64,000 nt of DNA from Erythroxylum novogranatense (GCA_029891385.1 JAIWQS010000023.1:1-64000); one strand, 5' to 3'. Positions 36,101-49,290 are shown, counted from the stretch's first letter. The notes: generated from the sequence alone by a model not told the origin. Numbers and translations: made by a program.

Positions 36101-37962
36101 CATTTTTGTTTAAGAAAACAAAATATATTAACATGTCCAAACTTACCACAAAAATGACATATCATGTTATATGATTGATGATGATGCATAAATGCATTAC
36201 TATGTGTATATGCATAATGAGGAAACTTCCTTTAGACATTAAAGGTATCAAATGGTTTCCTAGGATAGTGAAATGAGCAATCATGATTATATGTACGATT
36301 TCTACTATGAATGAGAGCTTAATGTATTTTTCTTTTTTAGGCATAAAAGTGTTAATGAGCTTAATTTATAACTTTGTTTTATTCTTAAATTACTTTTCAT
36401 CAAAATAATAAACTCATTAGTGTAATTACGTTTTGTTATCATCAAACGTTGGTTGGATACCTCTTGGTTCAACTATTTCCCCCTTTTTTATAGTAACAAA
36501 ACACTTGTGATATACAAGCACAATATTAAAATTAAGTATGCAAACAACTATCAAGATAATAATTATCTTCCCTTAATTTATGTATAAAAATACAAAACAT
36601 AATTTAAAATCAAGAATAAAAGAGATATTCAAGATAAAATAAATATGCATACATGTTAGACAACAAAATTGATTTAAACATATCATATAAAGTGCAAGAA
36701 ATACAAAACAACAAAACAATCACTCCCTAAATTTCATCATTCTCCTAAATCTAATATAACTAGTTTGTCTCTCTTTTGGAATCATCAACAAAAATCATTT
36801 ATTTTAAAAATAAAGTGTCATGTATCAAACTAACTTAATTTAATTATCAAAAGTAAATTTGATCAAGATTGATAATCTTTCTCACTAAAGAGTGCTATTG
36901 AATATTTTAATGATCAAAACAAAAGATCAATTTTGAAAGAAGCATCCCTACTTATGTCTAACTTAAAATGGTTTCAATTTCGATATTGTACCTAGGTTTA
37001 AAAATTCAATTAAAGCAACAAGGACAAGTTTTGACAAATTAATGATTAAAAACAAAATTGCAACACCCAACAATTAATTTCATACAAGAGCATATCATTT
37101 TGAAAGCTTCAAAACTTCAAGAATAGCAATATGAAAAGACTTATATTATAATTTAATTATGAAACATCAATTTGAAAAGATAACTCTTAATTAAAAATAT
37201 TTAAAATCCCGAATTTAAAACTCAAAATGATAAAATTTCAATTTGATGCAATCTAACAAGATTTCTATAAAATGGGAATGATGTTTTTTTTAAAAAAAGA
37301 GTGAATTGTTAAGGGTTTTAGGAGATATAAACCTCAAGATGAATAATAGAAAAAGAGGTAGAGAGAGATTAAACTAGAAGAATTTGTCAACCATATGACT
37401 TTACTGATCAATCAATGCTAGCATGCCGACCATACTGGCAACCAATTAAGTTACAAACTTACTAGAATGAAAAATTTCCTAGATAATGGGACATTATTCA
37501 ACTGCTTAAGGATATTGATCGATCAATATACATGGGTGGCTGACCAAATGAGCGAACAAACTCTTTACAAATTCACTGTAACAATAACATTTCTTAGAAA
37601 ATGGGACATTGTCAACTACTTGAAGACATTGGTTAACCAGGGTGTCTAGGTCGTCAATCGAAAGAGCAACTGAAGTCTTTACAGACTTACTGGAATGATG
37701 AAATTTCATAAAAAAAGGGGACATTAGCTAACTACTTTAAGATATTATTCAACCTTGGTGTTTTAAAAAGTTAGAAAACAATATCAAAAGTTATTTTTTC
37801 CTTGGACGAACACAAGAACAAGTGGATTACTCCAAAAACCTCAAGCTTTTATACAGCCTACCTATTACACATGTTTTTTATTTAGCCCATCTTATAAACT
37901 AACAGATGATTAGATGAGCGTAAGGAAAAGAAATTGAATTGTTACGCTAATAGAAAAGGGGT
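33173..37962. other. Non-coding, repeat-derived spacer in A' before the Copia insertion
   Basis: Equivalent of 21989-26773 in A: LSM5 3' flank, Sirevirus debris blocks (34451-35012 and 36398-36950), gag zinc knuckle (36118-36159) and degenerate tandem repeats (35050-35320, 37480-37750). From about 33825 the divergence from A rises. No gene is supported. Confidence 0.65.
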
Positions 37963-37967
37963 TGAAG
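37963..37967. repeat. Target-site duplication TGAAG of the Copia element, left
   Basis: TGAAG directly precedes the LTR end TGTAAGTG. The partner is at 58426-58430, and the single unfilled copy is at 26774-26778. Confidence 0.95.
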
Positions 37968-38991
37968 TGTAAGTGATCTAGAAGGGGGGTTGAATAGATC
38001 TTTAAAATTCTTTAAGAATTTCTACAAGAAAATCAGAAGTTAAAACACACAAAAATAATTTAAATAAACTTAATTGAGAAGTGTAGGGAAGAAGATCAAA
38101 TACTTATTTTTATAGAGGTTCGGTGCTAAGACCTACGTCCTCTACCTAAGCTCCCACTTAAGATTTTGCCAATCACTTTATTGCACACTTTGTAGTTGAG
38201 TGTGAATTTTTTACAACGCCACTTGACTTCTGGCTCAAGCTACCTTACAAACGATTTATCTTACGGCACAAATCCTACCTCACACGTGACCTTCCGCTTG
38301 TCACTCAAATTGTGAAAGAAATATAGTAAAGATTGAAGAACAAGTGCTCAAAACAATAGAGTAACAAAATAAGAGCAATAGTGAGCAATTTGAAGCAATA
38401 GAAGAGTATTTAGACTTGTGGAACTTATATCTACTCTTCTTCCATCATCCTCTATTTATACTTGAAGAAATATAGCTGTTGGAGCTCTTCTAGCCGTTGC
38501 TTGATTGGTTATAGCCATTCCTTGATAATCTCCATTCTATTTTTGGTTAATTGGACCGTTTGAGCTGATTTGGTGCATCCATAAGTCGACTTGTCGAATG
38601 TATAAGTCGACTTGTTTCAACCATTTACGTAAGAATTGTAACTCCACTCTCCAATAAGTCGACTTGTCCCATGTAAGTCGACTTGTCGTCCTCGATAAGT
38701 CAACTTGTGTATGATAAGTCGACTTGTATTGTTATATCTCCATGTAAGTCGACTTGTATTGACTTCAATGGTAACATCCGACCAAATCCTCTATAATCCT
38801 TATGTTTTATGCCATTTTCTCTTAGAAGGCAACTCCCATCTTGATTCTTTAATGAATAAACACTTGCTCTTCTTGATTTGCACAACTCTTTTAGTGAATA
38901 GTACCTGAAATAATTTCTTAACTAATTCTAGATATTTTATTATTATCAAAACATAAAGAGATTTAATTTGTCAACCACCATTGGTCCAATA
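37968..38991 (-). repeat. 3' LTR of the Sirevirus
   Basis: Begins (plus reading) TGTAAGTGATCTAGAAGGGG and ends at CCAATA by the PPT. The terminal dinucleotide next to the PPT is mutated from TG to TA on the minus strand. It includes seven copies of the AAGTCGACTT-type palindrome. Confidence 0.9.
38581..38760. repeat. Palindrome array in the 3' LTR
   Basis: Seven units of TAAGTCGACTTGT (one with CAACTT) in about 180 bases, spaced from 17 to 53 bases apart. The core AAGTCGACTT is a perfect 10-base palindrome. The other LTR has the same array with one unit fewer. Confidence 0.85.
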
Positions 38992-39215
38992 ATCTCCCCC
39001 TTTTTGATAATGAAAAAATATTTAGAAATTGACAAGAAATTTGAAAGACATAAAACTTGATCAAGGTTTCCCTTATCTTGATGGTTAGGTTGTCTCCCCC
39101 TTAATTTATAAATCATCGATTAAAATAAAAATCAATAAAAGCGCAAATCATTGAAATTTTTTACTCCCCCTTAATCAAATATCAATTTCAATCTTACTCC
39201 CCCTTTTTGTCATAA
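38992..39215 (-). promoter_or_regulatory. Polypurine tract and repeated PPT-like motifs
   Basis: Directly inside the 3' LTR the minus strand reads CAAAAAGGGGGAGAT. Further purine tracts of the AAGGGGGAG type follow near 39093, 39163 and 39197. Repeated PPTs at this place are a known trait of Sireviruses. They prime plus-strand DNA synthesis. Confidence 0.8.
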
Positions 39216-39717
39216 TCAAAAAGCAATAGAGAAAATAGACGCAAATGAAGATTAATGAAGTTTAAAAACCAAACATAACATCAAACACAAATGATAGTAA
39301 TAGTCATTACAAAGGTGTGAATCCAACACGGCACATAAAACACATAAAACAACACAGAAGATGAAATGTTGGTCAAGACACAATGCAATACACATCGGAT
39401 CGAAGAATCATTGTGCCTACATCCTAGCTTGTCAAAATCTTCTTGATGCTTTTCTCTGCGGGTAAGCATCTGCGTTGTTCATCAATTTTCCTTTCCAATC
39501 TTATAAGCGTGTCTTGTTGATCATCATGACACTCATTTATCTCATCCAACGATCTCGAATTTCCTAAATATCAGCCTGGGATACTTCACTTCTTCCGACA
39601 TTACTTGGCCGTGAGCTACTTGGACGATCTGTTGTCCTAAATCGTTTCCTTGAAGGTACCGCTCACCTACCAAAGTCAACCCCACTTCTCAACATGATAG
39701 AGTAAACCCAACCTTTC
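39216..39717 (-). other. Spacer between the third ORF and the PPT region
   Basis: About 500 bases with no sure reading frame. The last part probably includes the C-terminal end of the third ORF after a break. Confidence 0.4.
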
Positions 39718-40724
39718 TCAACTGTTTCTAACCACCATGCTCCTTAAATTGTAAGGTGTGAACCTCCAACTCTGAGGATAAGGAAAACTAGCATAGGAAT
39801 CCAGATTGTATTTTCTAACCTGAGAGATATGGGTAATCAGTGCGGCATACGACATTCCTTTATGCCGCACTAGTTTCCCCTTCAGCTGTCCACATAATAG
39901 GCTCGCCTTTATCCTCATCATCTGAATAATTAAGCTCGGATAGTTTATTTTCCTTCCTTCCTCCATATGCCACAGAATCTCCTTATCTAGAGAAGTAATC
40001 TGATTATTACTCGCTTTCTTTGGGTACACAACCCTATTTATCGCATAATGGAGTAACCGATAATTCAACGGTAGATCCATCGCCTCAAATGGAGGGGAAT
40101 GATCAGTACATAACCGAACTAACAAATCAGCCCCTTTTTCTTCGGTATAGCCAAAATTCTCTTCGGCTTCCTCATCAGTGTCACCCTCAGCATTCCTCAA
40201 AATCTCAAAATCAGTAAGAGAAGCTCTAGGCCTAACTCCTCCTCTAGGAAAATGAAACATGGTACACAAATCTGATTCACAAAGATATATTGCTTTCTCG
40301 TTAATTTTAGATGCTAAGGTAACTCCATCCTCAACATTACTTCCAATCACAACTAGATTTGCATAGAATTCCTTTACTGTTTCTTCATAGATATCATCAT
40401 GAAAACCCAAAAAATCTCTTAGCCCAAGGTTAACAATTTCAGTAAACACATATGAGAACTCGCTACTATCTAACTCAACCCAATCAAATCTCATGGAGGG
40501 AATCAAAACTTCATCTTTAAGTACCTTATAATACAATGTTTGAGCATCCCTTGAAACAAATCTGGGTTCAATCGCGTCATCCTCCCTTGACGCATCTCCC
40601 CTTGATGAGGAACCCCGAACCCATGGTCTTTGAGGAACGTGGGGATCTTGAGATTGAGCAGTTTCTTTCCCTTTCTGAGAAGATTTTGAGGAGCCATTTG
40701 TTTTGTAGAGAGAAGATGAAACAA
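39718..40724 (-). pseudogene. Third ORF of the Sirevirus, plant-transposon-protein domain, one frameshift
   Basis: A 272-residue frame (40536 to 39718) joins, after a frame change near 40560, to an upstream Ser/Gln-rich leader. The main part has EFYANLVVIGSN followed by an acidic segment and the pattern R-L-L-H-x-A-I-N...TSLDKEILW, as in the widespread family annotated as putative plant transposon protein. Its function is not known. Siting downstream of RNase H matches the env-like third ORF of Sireviruses, but no signal peptide or transmembrane segment is evident. The ORF in the second Sirevirus (61580-63800) shares the pattern R-[LV]-L-H, then T-[ST]-L-D. What it does for the element is open. 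Confidence 0.7.
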
Positions 40725-40949
40725 ACGCAGGTTAGGGTTAGGGTTTTGAGAAAAGAGTTTTCGAAAAAGAGGGATAAATCTGAAGAGATGGAGAATGGGT
40801 TTTGTGCTAAATGTGGTGGATTGATGATGGGTATAGTGGATCTAAAGAGATTTCAAGGTTTAAGTCGAGTTAAGGCAAGAGATTTCAAAGGTTAGAGTGA
40901 GAAAGTTTTCGGAGAAGTGAGAAGATGAAGGATTTTTTAAAGGGTCCGT

Positions 40950-40992
40950 TCACACATAAGTCGACTTGTCTAATTCATAAGTTGACTTATTC
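40950..40992. repeat. LTR-type palindromes upstream of the third ORF
   Basis: ATAAGTCGACTTGTC at about 40958-40972 and the variant ATAAGTTGACTTATT about 18 bases on match the units of the LTR array at 38581-38760. They lie about 230 bases upstream of the third ORF in its transcriptional sense. Confidence 0.75.
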
Positions 40993-41232
40993 TCTCAAAA
41001 TTCATGTCCAGAGAGCTGTGTAAACCATACCTCGACTAATTTTCCACATAATCTCCTTCTAACCCATAACAAGTCAATATCCAACTCAAGATAACTCGAA
41101 TTAATCCTCAACAATAGACTGAAACTCCAATTAGTCTACTGGTAGTCTAAGTGTAAAACATGATGATGAAATCTTTGGATGTAATTGCATATGTGCCTCA
41201 TATATTGACCATTTAATGTAGCAAAATCAAAA
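40993..41232 (-). other. Spacer between pol and the third ORF
   Basis: No reading frame of note. It ends at the RNase H stop near 41233. Confidence 0.4.
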
Positions 41233-41709
41233 TCAACTAAAGGAATTTAAATCACACATGCCTAATCTCAATTTAATGTTCACAAACGCATCTTCCTTAA
41301 GAGGTTTAGTAAAAATGTCAGCCAATTGATCACTAGTTGATACATGCTTCAAGCAAATGTCACCTTTTAAACAATGATCACGAATAAAATGATGTCTAAT
41401 TTCTATATGCTTTGTTCTACTATGCAATATAGGATTTTTACTCAAACAAATTGCACTAGTATTATCACAATAAATAGGAATATTTTTAACCACAATACCA
41501 TAATCAAGCAATTGATGTTTAATCCAAAGAACTTGGGCACAAGCACTCCCAGCTGCTACATATTCAAATTCAGCAGTGGAAATGGCTACACTAACTTGCT
41601 TTTTACTAGCCCAAGATATCAAAGATGATCTTAAGAAATGACATAAGCCACTAGTGCTTTTTCTATCAATTCTACAGCCACCATGATTAGCATCACTATA
41701 TGCATACAA
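41233..41709 (-). pseudogene. Copia RNase H domain
   Basis: 158 residues with the Copia order: YSDANHGGCRIDRKSTSG (catalytic Asp), then the Glu in STAEFEYVAA, IYCDNTSAICLSKNP (Asp) and the end motif ADIFTKPL. This degrades the RNA strand of the replication hybrid. It is intact here but separated from RT by a frame break at about 41710-41790. Confidence 0.93.
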
Positions 41710-41789
41710 ATCAAATGAATCACAACTAGGATATCACAAACCATGATTAATAATTTTACTCAAGTATCTAAAAATTCTTTTACAAGCAC

Positions 41790-42794
41790 TCAAATGAGAA
41801 ATCTTCGGACAAGATTGAAATCTAGCACAAAGACAAGTGGCAACATAATATCAGGTCTAGAAGTAGTTAAATACAAAAGAAAGCCGATCATACCTCTATA
41901 GAATTTTTGATCAACATCTTCTTCATGTTCATTTTTCTCCAAGACCACATTTGTTGCCATTGGTGTTATTGCCACTTTGCATCCTTCCATTTTAAACTTT
42001 TTAAGAAGTTCCTTGGTATACTTCGATTGATGGATGAATATTCTATTTTTGTGTTGCTTGATTTGCAATCCAAGAAAGAACTTGAGTTCTCCCATCATGC
42101 TTATTTCAAACTCACCTTGCATTAAATCGCTAAATTCTTTACACAAAAATTCATTAGTGGCACCAAACACAATGTCATCAACATAAATTTGACAAATAAG
42201 CATATCATGATCAGCATGTTTAATAAACAAATTATTATCTATCTTACCACGAACATATCCATGTTGAGTTAGAAAAGTACTTAACCTCTCATACCATGCT
42301 CTAGGTGCTTGCTTTAGTCCATAAAGTGCCTTCTTGAGTTTGTAGACGTAATCCGGATGCTCATGATCTTTAAATCCCGACGGTTGTTTGACATAGACTT
42401 TCTCTTGAATATACCCATTGAGAAATGCGCTCTTGACGTCTATTTGATTTAATTTGATCCTTTTATGAGACGCAAATGCACATAGTAGCCTAATTGCCTC
42501 CAAACGAGCCACATGAGCATATTTCTCATTGTAATCAAGACCTTCTTCTTGATAAAATCCTTGAGCCACTAGCCTTGATTTATTTTAATCGCTTCACCGG
42601 TCTCATCATATTTTATCCGATTTACCACTTGACTCAATGATGGTCTTGTCCTTTGGTGGAGCTACCAAATCCCATACATCATTTCGCTTGAACTGATTAA
42701 GCTCCTCTTGCATAGCTAAAAGCCAGTTTTCATCTTTAAGAGCTTCTTCTATATTTTTGGGTTCTACTAATGAAATGAAGGCTGAATTACTCAT
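41790..42794 (-). pseudogene. Copia reverse transcriptase domain
   Basis: Starts with PKNIEEALKDENWLLAMQEE (42606-42794) and continues after a frame break with MAQGFYQEEGLDYNEKYAHV, the IDVKSAFLNG motif carrying a catalytic Asp, KALYGLKQAPRAWY, and the active-site YVDD. This is Copia-type RVT_2. The second piece (41790-42569) is open for 259 residues; its end differs from the family after SRPDI and then stops. Confidence 0.93.
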
Positions 42795-42848
42795 ATTCTC
42801 ATAGATATTTCTCCTAGTTCTTACACCAACATTTAAATCACCAATAAC

Positions 42849-43337
42849 TTACTCCATAGGATGGTTCTTTGCTTTTGTCCATGATTTAATGTCGGGTACA
42901 TGATTTTCTTCGTCTAGCTTCAATTCCTCAATCTTGGATTCAATTTCTTCAATTTTATTACCTGAACTTCCTGCATCATCATCAAAACAAACCTTTCTCG
43001 AGGGTGAAATCATATCATCAAATTTAACATGTATACTTTCTTCAACACATTTAGTCATATTATTATAAACTCTAAAAGCCTTACTAGTTTGAGAATAACC
43101 AATAAACACACCAACATCAGATTTAGAATAGAATTTTCCTAAATTGTTCTTTCCATTATTATGAATGAAGACTTTACAACCAAAAGGATGAAAATAAGAG
43201 ATGTTGGGTTTCTTACCTTTCCAAAGTTCGTAGGGTGTCTTATTTTTGTCTCTTCGCAAGTGCACCCTATTGATGACGTAGCATGCGGTATTGACCGCCG
43301 CCCAAAATGATTTAGGAAGATTGTACTCATTTAACAT
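42849..43337 (-). pseudogene. Copia integrase, C-terminal part
   Basis: Has LPKSFWAAVNTACYVINRV, the PYELWKGKKPNISYFHPFGC segment and FIGYSQTSKAFRVYN, all typical of the Copia integrase C-terminal half. The segment 43338-43485 bridges it to the core but is frameshifted, including the region of the third catalytic residue. Confidence 0.9.
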
Positions 43338-43485
43338 GGTTCGCTCATTTCTTCAAGAAAACGATTCTTCCTTTCTACCACACCATTTTGTCATGGAGTC
43401 CTTGGTGTTGAGAAATTGTGCTCCATCCCGTATTTGTCGCAAAGACTTCAAAGGTTCACATTCAAATTCTCCTCCATGATCGGTT

Positions 43486-44280
43486 CTAATAGCAACGATC
43501 GACAAATTTTTTCATTTTGAACCAATCTACACCACTTGGTAAATTCATTAACGCATCACTTTTATTCGCAAGGAATCTTACCCAAATAAATCTAGAAAAG
43601 TCATCCACAATCACAAGGACATATAATTTTCCACTAAGACTAGCATGTCTAGATGGTCCAATCAAATCTATATGCACAAGTTCAAGAACTCTAGATGTGC
43701 AAATTTCCTTCTTTGGTTTGAAAGATTCTCTAACATGTTTGCCTTTTAAACATGATTCACACAAGTGTTCTTTAACAAATCTTATTTTAGGCAAACCTCT
43801 TACAATGTCATTTTTCGAAAGCTTAGAGATTAGAGGCAAAGGTGCATGTCCTAATTTTCTATGCCATAAAAATGCATTTTCTTCTAATGTCACTAAACAC
43901 TTTTCATTAAACGAACTATCATCATGTAAATCTACTATGTATGTATTTCCGTGTCTCAAACCAATGAAAGCTACATGACCGTCCTTCTTAACCATGCAAT
44001 GTGATGATTCAAAACTTACATTAAAATTCATATCACAAAGTTGAGAGACACTTAACAAATTATGTATCAATCCATCAACAAGCAAAACATTGTCAATGGC
44101 TGGCAAAGGTTCCTTACCCACTTTACCAATTCCAATGACCTTACCTTTGTTGTTGTCTCTGAAAGTGACATAACCTTGATTCTTTGGTTTGATTTCCGCA
44201 AAAAGGTTCTTGTCTCCACTCATGTGTCTTGAACATCCGCTATCGATGTACCAAGTGCTTGACGGCCTTTCATCCTTTGC
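43486..44280 (-). pseudogene. Copia protease end, GAG-pre-integrase and integrase core
   Basis: At about 44230-44270 the frame WYIDSGCSRHMSG has the D-S-G active site of the aspartic protease. LWHRKLGHAPLP then CESCLKGKH give the HHCC zinc-binding motif. HIDLIGP and VIVDDFSRF contribute two catalytic acidic residues of the integrase core. The frame ends early near 43490. Confidence 0.92.
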
Positions 44281-45357
44281 TTGTACCTACAATATCAACG
44301 TTCTTTCTTCTTATAGGTACCTAAGCCATTTTGGGTCCGTTTTGGTTAGCTATATAAACCACATTAGGTGGTATTGTGCCTTTAATAACCCAGATTTTCT
44401 TAATCTTAACACATCTTCTAGTACTCTTGCAGGCAATTTCTATGTGACCATCTTTCAAGCATCTCTCACATTGAGCGATTTTTCCATCCTTAGTAAATTT
44501 GAAAATTAAAGAGCAATCTATATCAAAAGGGTCATATCCTAATCCATGTTTAGAAATGGAATATCTTTGTAGCGATAACAATTTTTCAAACTGTTCGTTT
44601 CCATTTGCGAATTTTCCAACCACATACGAAAATTCTTTTCTAAGTCTATCAAGCTCACAAATAAGATTTTCTTTTTCAATAAGACATGCAGAATGATCTT
44701 CTTTTGGACTATCTAAGTCATCAATAATCTCATGTAAGACATTATTTTCAGCAACCAATTCTCTTATTTTCTTTCTTAATTTTTTGTTAATCTCAATGGC
44801 TTTTTCAAAATCAGCTTACAAAGCATCAAAAGAATCTCTTAGATCTTGGTCATTGAAAGTTACCTCATTTTCATCATCACTTGATGAACTTTTTTCCATA
44901 AGTGCCAGGTTGTTTTCATCATTGCTTTGATATGCATCTTCTTCATCACTCCAAGTTGCCACCAGGCTAGTTTTCCTTTTACCTTTGTCATATTTGTCAT
45001 TTTTCTGAAAGTTTGATGTTGAGGATGAGCTTTTGCATACTCTTGCGAGATGTCCCCGTTTTTCACATCTCCAACATTCTTCGTTGCATTTCTTTTCGTC
45101 ATAGCCTTTTGATTTTCTTTCCGGGCCAAACCTCTTTCTTTCTACCTGTTTTTCGCCATTTAATTCTTTCCTTCAATTTTTGAGAAGTCCCTTGAACTTT
45201 CTTAAATTTCTAGCGTACATAGCTATTTCTTCGTCTTCCTCGTCTTCATCTATTTCCTCATCACTTTCATCAACAAAAAAAGTGTTAGTTTTAAAAGTAA
45301 TAGATTTTTTAGGCTTACCTCTACCTCCTCTGGATTTAAGAATAATCTCATAGTTGA
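44281..45357 (-). pseudogene. Copia gag 3' part with zinc knuckle
   Basis: The frame beginning at the Gypsy insertion (45357) gives the acidic stretch ESDEEIDEDEEDEE. It is followed by a CCHC knuckle C-x2-C-x4-H-x4-C (CWRCEKRGHLARVC, 45035-45076) and a long coiled-coil-like linker (44321-44758) that includes a second Cys-rich patch. The nucleocapsid binds the element RNA. The part is joined to the 5' gag at 56789 once the Gypsy element is removed. Several stops break it. Confidence 0.85.
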
Positions 45358-45362
45358 TAAGT
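45358..45362. repeat. Target-site duplication TAAGT of the nested Gypsy element, left
   Basis: TAAGT precedes the LTR end TGTAACACC; its partner is at 56789-56793. The site lies inside the Copia gag. Confidence 0.95.
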
Positions 45363-48300
45363 TGTAACACCCCACTCCCGTAAGACCCGAACCCGATATC
45401 GTTGGTGATATCCGAGTCCGTGTCCCGCGAGAGTAGCGTACTACATCAGTAGATTTAAAACTCAGTATACTTTTTTTTTGGAGCCATTGATTCCACGTTA
45501 ACACGGCAAACACAGTAAGTAATTAAAATCCGTGTTCAATAAAAACCAGTTTCAGTTATTACAGTCATCCAGTAATAATTTACAATCAGTCAATGCAGTA
45601 AAACATCAAAACCACAATGGGCTCAGTAAAAATACAAAGCCTTGTTATACAGTGATTGCGGAACACAATTTACTAAGACACTAATGCGACGCCGAATCGA
45701 TCCCGATCTCTAACCTTTACTCGCTTCTGATGAGACATACTCCGTGTCAACCGGGTATTCTTTAGACCGAAAAATAGATGCAAATTTTGGGTGAATTTTT
45801 GCGAACTCAGTGAGAAACCATCATCGATGGTTCACTCAAATCATGCATTACGCCCATGGCGACAAAGACCGCGATCCAAGAATAGTCAATTACCGAAGCG
45901 ATCAATAACAATGTCCAAGAATGTAAAACCATTCACAGTAATTCATGCCATTACAAAAGCAATACATGTCACAGAACAGTCATTTATGCGAATGCAATGC
46001 ATATGTGACTCTTTCCAGTTATTCAAGATTGAGCCCAAGTGCTCGATCGTTGTTCGATGGGGACGCGTGTGATTTCTCCCCTGGGCTCGAGGCCCGGTCA
46101 AGACAAAGATGAGAGCTCAAGCTCTTATCAAGAAAATAGCAACTGGGGCACGTCCATTATCCGATCATGCAATTATGCATGCGATGCGATATTCAATGAA
46201 TGTACGGTGTTTGGCTATAAAGCCCATCTATTAGTATCACCATTCGATGCGGTAATATCATACAATACGATCCCATACATGCCAAGAGTCACGCAGTTGA
46301 TCATTCAATTCACTTTTGCACGTAATTCACGTTGAGCATGTAAACAACCAAAATTTGAGAAACCAACTAGGTTACTCACCTATTACTTCGAGCTAATGCC
46401 GGAAAGTCTCGTGACGTCGGTCAATCGACGCCCAATCGGCCTCTATATGAATCGGAAAAGTACGAGTCACTAAATATGAAATTTGTGCTCATGTTGATGA
46501 GATATGTATGTTCATGAATTTCCCGGCCCTAATCCAATATTTTCCCATAATAAAATTCTATCAAAAATTAGAAATCCATAGGCGCTGACGGTGCCCCAAT
46601 CGGACCTCTATAGGTCCCCAATTAAATAAAACAATGGTTCACATGTTCAAATCGATAGGCTACGCCAAATTCTCGCCTAAAATTCCGTTTTCTCATAAAA
46701 TGAAATTAAATATTCAACAAATCCGATGCTCTGGAATCAGGTCAATCGGACGTCGGACGGAAAAGAAATTGACAAAAGAAACCAAAAGTCAATTTAAACA
46801 ATTAATATCTATATATATACCTAACCCTTATTCCTTCTTTAATTTCTTGATTTCAAGCCAACTTTCAACACCAATAACTCATTGCACACAATTTAGAAAA
46901 TTACCAACTATATCTCATTGGAAAGATCACGAAACCCTCTACAATACTCAAGAAGACCATAAAAATCAATTCCAACCCTAAGGGTGTCAAATATCCCATC
47001 AAACCTTCTGCCTACTCAATTCCCATTAACACAGGGCAGTACATTGACAATTTCATAACTCACTGATTCTTCAGAAATAAATTACCACAAAAATATGGTC
47101 AATAAGTTCACATTGTCCTCAACAACTTTCATGAACAATTCAACATCAAATTATATTTCTAAACAAGTCAATTAATTCATCTAATGTTACTGTCCCTGAA
47201 ATCCTTCAATTTGGGCAGTAACCTTACAAGAAGAATAACTCCTGTATACAAGTCAATAAAATCAGAACTTTATATCCCTGTAAAGATAACATCTTAAAAT
47301 TCAATTTTCATGAAGCAATCATCATCCAATTTGATCTCTAACAATTTCAAAACTGTTATGGAAGTTTCTGTTATGATCAGCCATTTATAACCTCATGTAG
47401 GGTCAGTTTTGCAAAATCATAACTCCCAATTCTAACTTCTAAAATTACACACCATATATCATTTTCAAGGTAATCTCTTCCTCTACAACTTTTCAGAAGC
47501 TCACTCACACCAATTCAGTCCACATAAAATGTTAAAATTGCCTTCAATCAGTAAACTCACAAAATCACACTTAAGCTAGGTTTCATCCAAAATGCTCAAA
47601 ACCAGTCATTAGTAATCAATTCATATCTCCAAATATACAATTCTAAAATAGCAAGATCAGTAGCAATGGAAAGATAATTCAATATGCTCCAACTTCCATG
47701 AAGACCATTTTCCTAATTCCATCTCAATTAATTCACAAAATCAACAAAACTCAGATGTCATGGTTGCGGTTACTGTTCACAGGCAATGGAACAGCAACTT
47801 TCCATGCAAAATTCACCCTTCTATCATTGAAATTCAACAACACCTATTTCACACTAAATTGAAGCCAACATCTCAAAGTTTCAGTGGCCACTAACCTTAC
47901 CTCATTTGCATTTCTACACAATAAGTTATGAATAAAACAGTAACATCAATTTCAACTCTAACTTTCCAGATTTAATATTAACCTTATCCTCCTCCATTCT
48001 ATCACTTTAACTACATTAATATGCATTCCTTTACACCTCCAATTCAGCCACAAACACAACACAACATTTATTTGTATAATTAACAACCTTTGGCAGCAAC
48101 CACACAATTTTTGCCATTCATCTAGCTTTTCTAAATTCAATCCAAAACCAAGCCAAAATCAATAAAAACCATATTCATTTATTTATTCATACACAAGCAT
48201 ATAATTAAACTCTTTCCAAATTACCCTTATCATCATGAAATAAATACACAAATGCTTCCCATGGATGTTTTTAACTACCATAAGAATAAATATAAACATA

Positions 48301-49290
48301 AATACTCACCTTAAACAAGATACAAGCTCTACTTTCCTCAAATCTTCAAGTTCACAACAACTTCTTTTTTTCAATCCTCATCCACGGTTATCTCCTCTAG
48401 ACAAGCATATCATCTTCTTCTCAAGAAGTTAGTAGAGACTTGGCTGAAACTAGTGGACAAGGGAAACTTATATGGAAGGAGAAGACCACAAATGAAGGAG
48501 ATGCAAGTTTCGGATAAGAGGAAACCAACTTCCACTTTTGTTTATAGGAAGAGCCGTAAGTGACAAGGAACTCAAGCATAATTGAGCTTTAAACAATAAT
48601 TTGTTGACTTCAAATAAGAAGAATCTCGTAGGTGATGTATATAAAAGAGGAACACTTGGCTTTTAATGAATGGAAAAGACAAAAAAATGAATTAAACCCA
48701 ATTAATTAAGCACTAATCCCACTTAAGTTCTAAACATGGCACTAACATAATTCCCACAATTATTTATTCACTAATCTCATGCCATTAGGCAATCCTTTTC
48801 GGTACAAAACCGCTCACTCAGTCGGTCAGTTGGAATTTTCCGGTTCGGGCACGAACCCCGAAAAATTTCAGAAAATTCTCATAAATCCCTAAAAATAGAA
48901 AACAATTTATGGTGCAGTCCAAATAATTTTTAAATCACAAAAATCACCTTTTATACCCCAAAACATGTTTAGGCTGCCATCGGTGATTTTTTCGATTCCG
49001 AATTTTCTCCGAAAAATTCCAGAAAAATTCCTGAAAATCCCTTAAAATCTATAACGCTTAATAGCGCACTCAGAATATTTTTCCAAACCCATTAACCACG
49101 TCATCACAATAAAATTGCTTTAGGTCCAATTATCGGGAATTATCATGAATGCATATACCGAAATTTCATGTACATAATTGATACTGTGTATCAATCCTAT
49201 TATGCATGAACAGTACTAATTATTCCTTATCAATCCCATCCTACAACAAATTTCCTATTTTACCCTTCCAGGAGGGGGTGGGATGTTACA
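45363..49290 (-). repeat. 3' LTR of the nested Gypsy element
   Basis: 3928 bases. The middle, about 46800-48540, is nearly identical to the other LTR, while the outer parts differ often. No gene is present. The fragments at 1-4075 belong to the same family. Confidence 0.93.

Noticed and set aside
38581..38760. Regularly repeated palindromes that could suggest a CRISPR array
   Set aside because: The genome is a plant genome, spacing is irregular, and the array lies in both LTRs of a retrotransposon.
39718..40724. Third ORF as a true envelope gene
   Set aside because: No signal peptide, cleavage site or membrane anchor can be seen; the domain pattern is that of a plant transposon protein family of unknown role.
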